The notes beneath the pieces are model-generated. The model worked only from the letters and a program-made list of their open reading frames with translations, did no database searches and was not told the DNA's origin. 64,000 nucleotides of DNA from Methanobacteriaceae archaeon (GTDB taxonomy: Archaea; Methanobacteriota; Methanobacteria; Methanobacteriales; Methanobacteriaceae). The position numbers and the translations under genes are program-made. Each line of letters starts with the position of its first letter. Positions within the stretch are counted from its first letter, which is position 1. Positions 61,134-64,000 of this stretch are shown here, in pieces. Location: the NCBI GenBank assembly GCA_030656015.1, contig JAUSNX010000001.1:186001-250000 (forward strand), given 5' to 3'.

Positions 61134-61934
61134 ATGATTTCATCATATAATTGTATATATCTTCAATACATACCTAATACCATGAGGCAGCATAAAGTAA
61201 ATTCATGCAATGATAATTCTATTTTTATAAATACTAAAATATATAAAAAAATAAAAAAAGTGTTTAAGGAATTAAAAAAATCTAGAGGAAGCATATTACA
61301 TATTGTAGGGGCTCCAGGAACCGGTAAATCATCAAATATTTATCAGGCTTTAAGAGAACTGGATTTAAATATATATGAAGTGAATAGCAGTATTTCCAGT
61401 TCAAATGCCCATTCACAGGAAGTTTTTTTCACTTTAATAAACGACCTTGAATATTCTTTAAATGTAAAAGATAAAATAGAGGCCTATAACAAACTAAGCG
61501 AATTTGATGCAGTTCTTTTTGCTGATCAATTTCATGATAAACATCTAATAGATAATAAGGTAGTTGGGTTCAGTGAATGGACCCGTAAAGCTGGATTCAA
61601 ATCTTTCAGATTCTATTTAATCTGCATAAAAGAATATTTAAAATTTCATAAGCAATTCGGAAAAATGAATATAATTTTCCAAACCGCTTGGAGAATTCGA
61701 ATCAGAGGTAAAAAATATGATTTATTCACTGATTTTGGCATTTTATCCAGAATTATTTTAATTATTTTAGGAAAACTCTTTTGTGTGATAGAAATTTCTT
61801 ATTCCCGTTCCGAAACAGTTAATATTGTTAAAAGCCATTTAAAAAATATTGATGATGAAAAACTGGAAGAATGTATACATAAACATGGTCATAAACCCAG
61901 ATTCATATTAAATAATCTTAAAAATAATAAATAA
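61134..61934 (+). CDS. P-loop ATPase, unrecognised subgroup
   Basis: The 266-residue protein has Walker A GAPGTGKSSNIYQ near residues 60-72 and a likely Walker B in FDAVLFADQFHDKH near 122-135. The C-terminal part (YSRSETVNIVKSHL, LEECIHKHGHKPRFILNNL) resembles the lid of AAA-type switches. A hydrophobic patch near 204-220 (ILSRIILIILGKLFCVIEI) may touch the membrane. ATG codons at 61134 and 61182 are both possible; neither has a clear ribosome-binding site. It is followed by a UbiA-like gene on the same strand after 70 bases, so the two may be linked. Confidence 0.75.
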   Translation: MISSYNCIYLQYIPNTMRQHKVNSCNDNSIFINTKIYKKIKKVFKELKKSRGSILHIVGAPGTGKSSNIYQALRELDLNIYEVNSSISSSNAHSQEVFFTLINDLEYSLNVKDKIEAYNKLSEFDAVLFADQFHDKHLIDNKVVGFSEWTRKAGFKSFRFYLICIKEYLKFHKQFGKMNIIFQTAWRIRIRGKKYDLFTDFGILSRIILIILGKLFCVIEISYSRSETVNIVKSHLKNIDDEKLEECIHKHGHKPRFILNNLKNNK

Positions 61935-62004
61935 TAATAGTAATTAATAAATTACTAATAAATTCTAAATTCCAATTTTATCTTATCCAAATATAGGTAA
62001 AAAT

Positions 62005-62802
62005 ATGATAATCACTCTTTTAAAGTCCACCAGATTAACCTGGGCGGCCAAAAATGTTCATATGTATCTTCTGGCTTTGACTTATGCTTATTTTTCTCAG
62101 ACCATTATTACAAACCCATTAGAAATTTTAGAGGGATTAATACTTGTTTCTGTTTTATGGGGTGCACTTTACTCTCTTAATGATTTAACAGACCTTGAAG
62201 TTGATAAAAAAGATAAAAGTAAGATCAATAGAGCGTTTATTAAAGATTCAATAGATCCGAAAATAGTTCTGTTATTTGTTGGAATTTTATGTTTATCCGT
62301 ATTTGGTATTTCTATATTGACTTTGACCCCATTATTCACCATAATAATGCTAATGATGGTGATAAACCAGTTATTATATACCTTACCACCCCTAAGACTT
62401 AAAGAAACTGCCCTGGCCCCATTCGCTAGTACGGCCACCAATAATGTTCTTAGAGTTGCTTCATGTACTGTAATTTTAGGCAATATTCTTTTGGTACCAT
62501 TAAGTGTTTATCTTTTAATGTTTGTAGCTGGAATGGGTACCTATTTGATGTATAAAGAAAAAACAAAAATGATGCATGGATTAGCAGCAATATTTTGTCT
62601 TTTAATAACATATATTCTATTAGTAGGTGATATGAATGTCATCCAAGTAATGATTATAATTGTCCCATCATTTTTGGCCACCATACCCCTTTATCTATCT
62701 AATTTCTTTGAAAAAGAAAAAATGATTAATTTAGCAGACTTTTTATATCATAAAGTTGTCTTAATTTTCTATCTGGTTTGCATATTCGTTCTATTATTCT
62801 AA
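62005..62802 (+). CDS. UbiA-like prenyltransferase family membrane protein
   Basis: The 265-residue protein has seven to eight membrane helices and the first Asp-rich motif of the UbiA family, NDLTDLEVDKKDKSKINRAF near 58-77. PPLRLKE near 131 matches the conserved segment after the third helix. The second Asp motif expected near 185-200 is not obvious; the sequence there reads YLMYKEKTKMMHG. It may therefore use a different substrate from digeranylgeranylglyceryl phosphate synthase, or be non-catalytic. AGGTAAAAAT precedes the ATG. Confidence 0.78.
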   Translation: MIITLLKSTRLTWAAKNVHMYLLALTYAYFSQTIITNPLEILEGLILVSVLWGALYSLNDLTDLEVDKKDKSKINRAFIKDSIDPKIVLLFVGILCLSVFGISILTLTPLFTIIMLMMVINQLLYTLPPLRLKETALAPFASTATNNVLRVASCTVILGNILLVPLSVYLLMFVAGMGTYLMYKEKTKMMHGLAAIFCLLITYILLVGDMNVIQVMIIIVPSFLATIPLYLSNFFEKEKMINLADFLYHKVVLIFYLVCIFVLLF

Positions 62803-62935
62803 ATTGGTAAAAATAAGATTTAAATACTAAATAAATAGAAATAAAAAAATTTTCTTTATAATAAATAAATTAAAATAAATAATCTAAGTTTTAAAAAAAA
62901 TAAAAAACTAATATGAATTTAGGTAGGAATTTATA

Positions 62936-64000
62936 TTAGAATACTTTACCTAATTTCAATAATGCCTTTGGAGATACCTTAATTAATTTTTTAACCAATT
63001 CAGCAGTACTAATTTTTTCAAAATCGCTGTCTTTAAAGGTATCAGCTATGGAGTTAAGCTCATCATCATTTAAAGTCATCATATAATCTTTGACTTTGAG
63101 ATATTTATTTATAGAGTCTCCAATTTCAGCCCGACAAGTTGTTTCATATTCTTTAAGTTTATTTTCAGATAAATCTCCTTCATTAATGGCCTCAGCAGCG
63201 ACTTTACCAGCAATCATTCCACCAGTCATTCCACTGATAATTCCACCACCAGTTAAAGGATTTACCTGTCCTGCTGCATCTCCAACAACCATTAAGTTAT
63301 CAGTGACCAATTTTTTAGGCATCCCACCAACAGGATCTCCACCAATGTTTAATTCAACAGGTTGAGCATTTTGAGTGGCCGGGCAATTTTTAACAAAGTC
63401 CAAAAGATGATCATAAGCAGTTTTATCAGTATTAGTTGTTAAAACACCCAGACCGACATTGGCTATATCGTCACCTTTAGGGAAAATCCAGGCATATCCA
63501 CCCGGGGCCACACTACCAAAGTAAAACTCAATACAGTTATTATCTTCCATTTCCACTCCAGCCATTTCAAACTGAGCCGCAGATTCCATATCTTTAGGTT
63601 TTACTGCAGTTTTTAGGCCAGCCCATCGAGCTACCCTGGATTCAGGACCATCAGCAGCTATGATAATTTTTGCTTGAATCTGGAATTTTTCACCCATGCA
63701 TTCGGCATCTACTAAAAATCCTTCTTCAACTCTTTCCATGGAAGTAGCGAGAGTTTTGATTTTAATTTCAGCACCAGCACGTCCAGCATCCATGGCCATG
63801 TATTTATCAAAAACTTTTCTCTCTAAAATGCAACCTGCTTCCGGCAAGTCCACTTTATCAGAAGTTAGCCATACATTAGTTCCATCAGGAGATATTAAAC
63901 GCACACCATCTAATTGTCTAGTTATCCATCTAGGATTATGTTCAATTCCTAATGATTCTAATCCACCATTGGATACTCCTTCAGCACATCTTTTTGGTGC
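62936..64000 (-). CDS. Digeranylgeranylglycerophospholipid reductase family flavoprotein (N-terminus outside the window)
   Basis: The minus-strand frame is open to the window edge; the visible 354 residues lack only the N-terminal FAD dinucleotide motif. Visible features are KRCAEG near the edge, IIAADGPESRVARWAGLKT, the segment GGYAWIFPKGDDIANVGLGV, and the FAD site DNLMVVGDAAGQVNPLTGGG with GIISGMTGGMIAGKVAAEAI. Such flavoenzymes saturate the isoprenoid chains of archaeal lipids. An internal GTG at 63904 is not a start because the frame continues beyond it. Confidence 0.94.
   Translation of the reverse strand, partial: APKRCAEGVSNGGLESLGIEHNPRWITRQLDGVRLISPDGTNVWLTSDKVDLPEAGCILERKVFDKYMAMDAGRAGAEIKIKTLATSMERVEEGFLVDAECMGEKFQIQAKIIIAADGPESRVARWAGLKTAVKPKDMESAAQFEMAGVEMEDNNCIEFYFGSVAPGGYAWIFPKGDDIANVGLGVLTTNTDKTAYDHLLDFVKNCPATQNAQPVELNIGGDPVGGMPKKLVTDNLMVVGDAAGQVNPLTGGGIISGMTGGMIAGKVAAEAINEGDLSENKLKEYETTCRAEIGDSINKYLKVKDYMMTLNDDELNSIADTFKDSDFEKISTAELVKKLIKVSPKALLKLGKVF

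Overview
The window looks like chromosome from an AT-rich hydrogenotrophic methanogen of the order Methanobacteriales, most likely Methanobacterium or a close relative. The evidence is an HMf-type histone, archaeal ribosomal proteins (L40e, L7Ae, S28e, L24e, S6e, S24e, S27ae), aIF2-gamma and aIF5B, RpoE1 and Spt4, both clamp-loader subunits, and ether-lipid enzymes (geranylgeranylglyceryl phosphate synthase, HMG-CoA reductase, geranylgeranyl reductase). F420H2:NADP oxidoreductase also fits. Many starts carry a GGTGA or GGAGG ribosome-binding site, and TTG and GTG starts are common.

Layout. 1-2.9 kb: PolX, GGGP synthase, L40e and Tsr3. 3.0-7.7 kb: a signalling island on the minus strand of histidine kinase, FIST sensor and histidine kinase. 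7.9-10 kb: a large AAA/VWA chelatase-like protein. 10.3-15 kb: small conserved genes (zinc ribbon, HEAT, DUF116, TatD-like, membrane proteins). 15-20.3 kb: HMG-CoA reductase, succinyl-CoA synthetase alpha, an unrecognised protein, a DUF5518 protein and AroD. 20.4-25.1 kb: an S24/S26-like protein, membrane proteins, an HtpX-like protease with an EF-hand loop, a DedA gene broken by two indels, and an FwdC-like protein. 25.3-30.3 kb: a TtuA-like protein with a ruined PP-loop, a nuclease-fold protein, a regulator and an archaeal-type glutamate synthase. 30.5-36.8 kb: RFC large and small subunits, HEAT, GNAT, AroE and the protein-only RNase P HARP. 37-47.6 kb: HisS, HisI, a PIN/PilT ATPase, NpdG, HxlB, EndA, TrpS, a SpoIIM-like protein and ThrC. 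47.8-56.9 kb: histone and a long information-processing cluster from L7Ae to S27ae. 57-64 kb: ArgH, small proteins, a KH/PP-loop ATPase, a hexapeptide acyltransferase, a P-loop ATPase, a UbiA-like protein and geranylgeranyl reductase, which runs off the end.

Most of this is vertical housekeeping sequence. I saw no CRISPR array, insertion sequence, prophage, rRNA or tRNA. The strongest unusual signal is an Fcf1-like PIN nuclease just after aIF2-gamma. Its catalytic N-terminus lies in a different frame, and the two frames meet at a T-TTT-TTA heptamer that would allow a -1 shift; an indel error is the competing explanation. Other points of interest are the Ncs2/CTU2-like degenerate PP-loop protein, the EF-hand in the HtpX-like protease, the FIST/kinase island with one kinase lacking its normal phospho-accepting histidine, a compact nested inverted repeat near 19.3 kb, and a hairpin followed by eight C residues near 11.2 kb.
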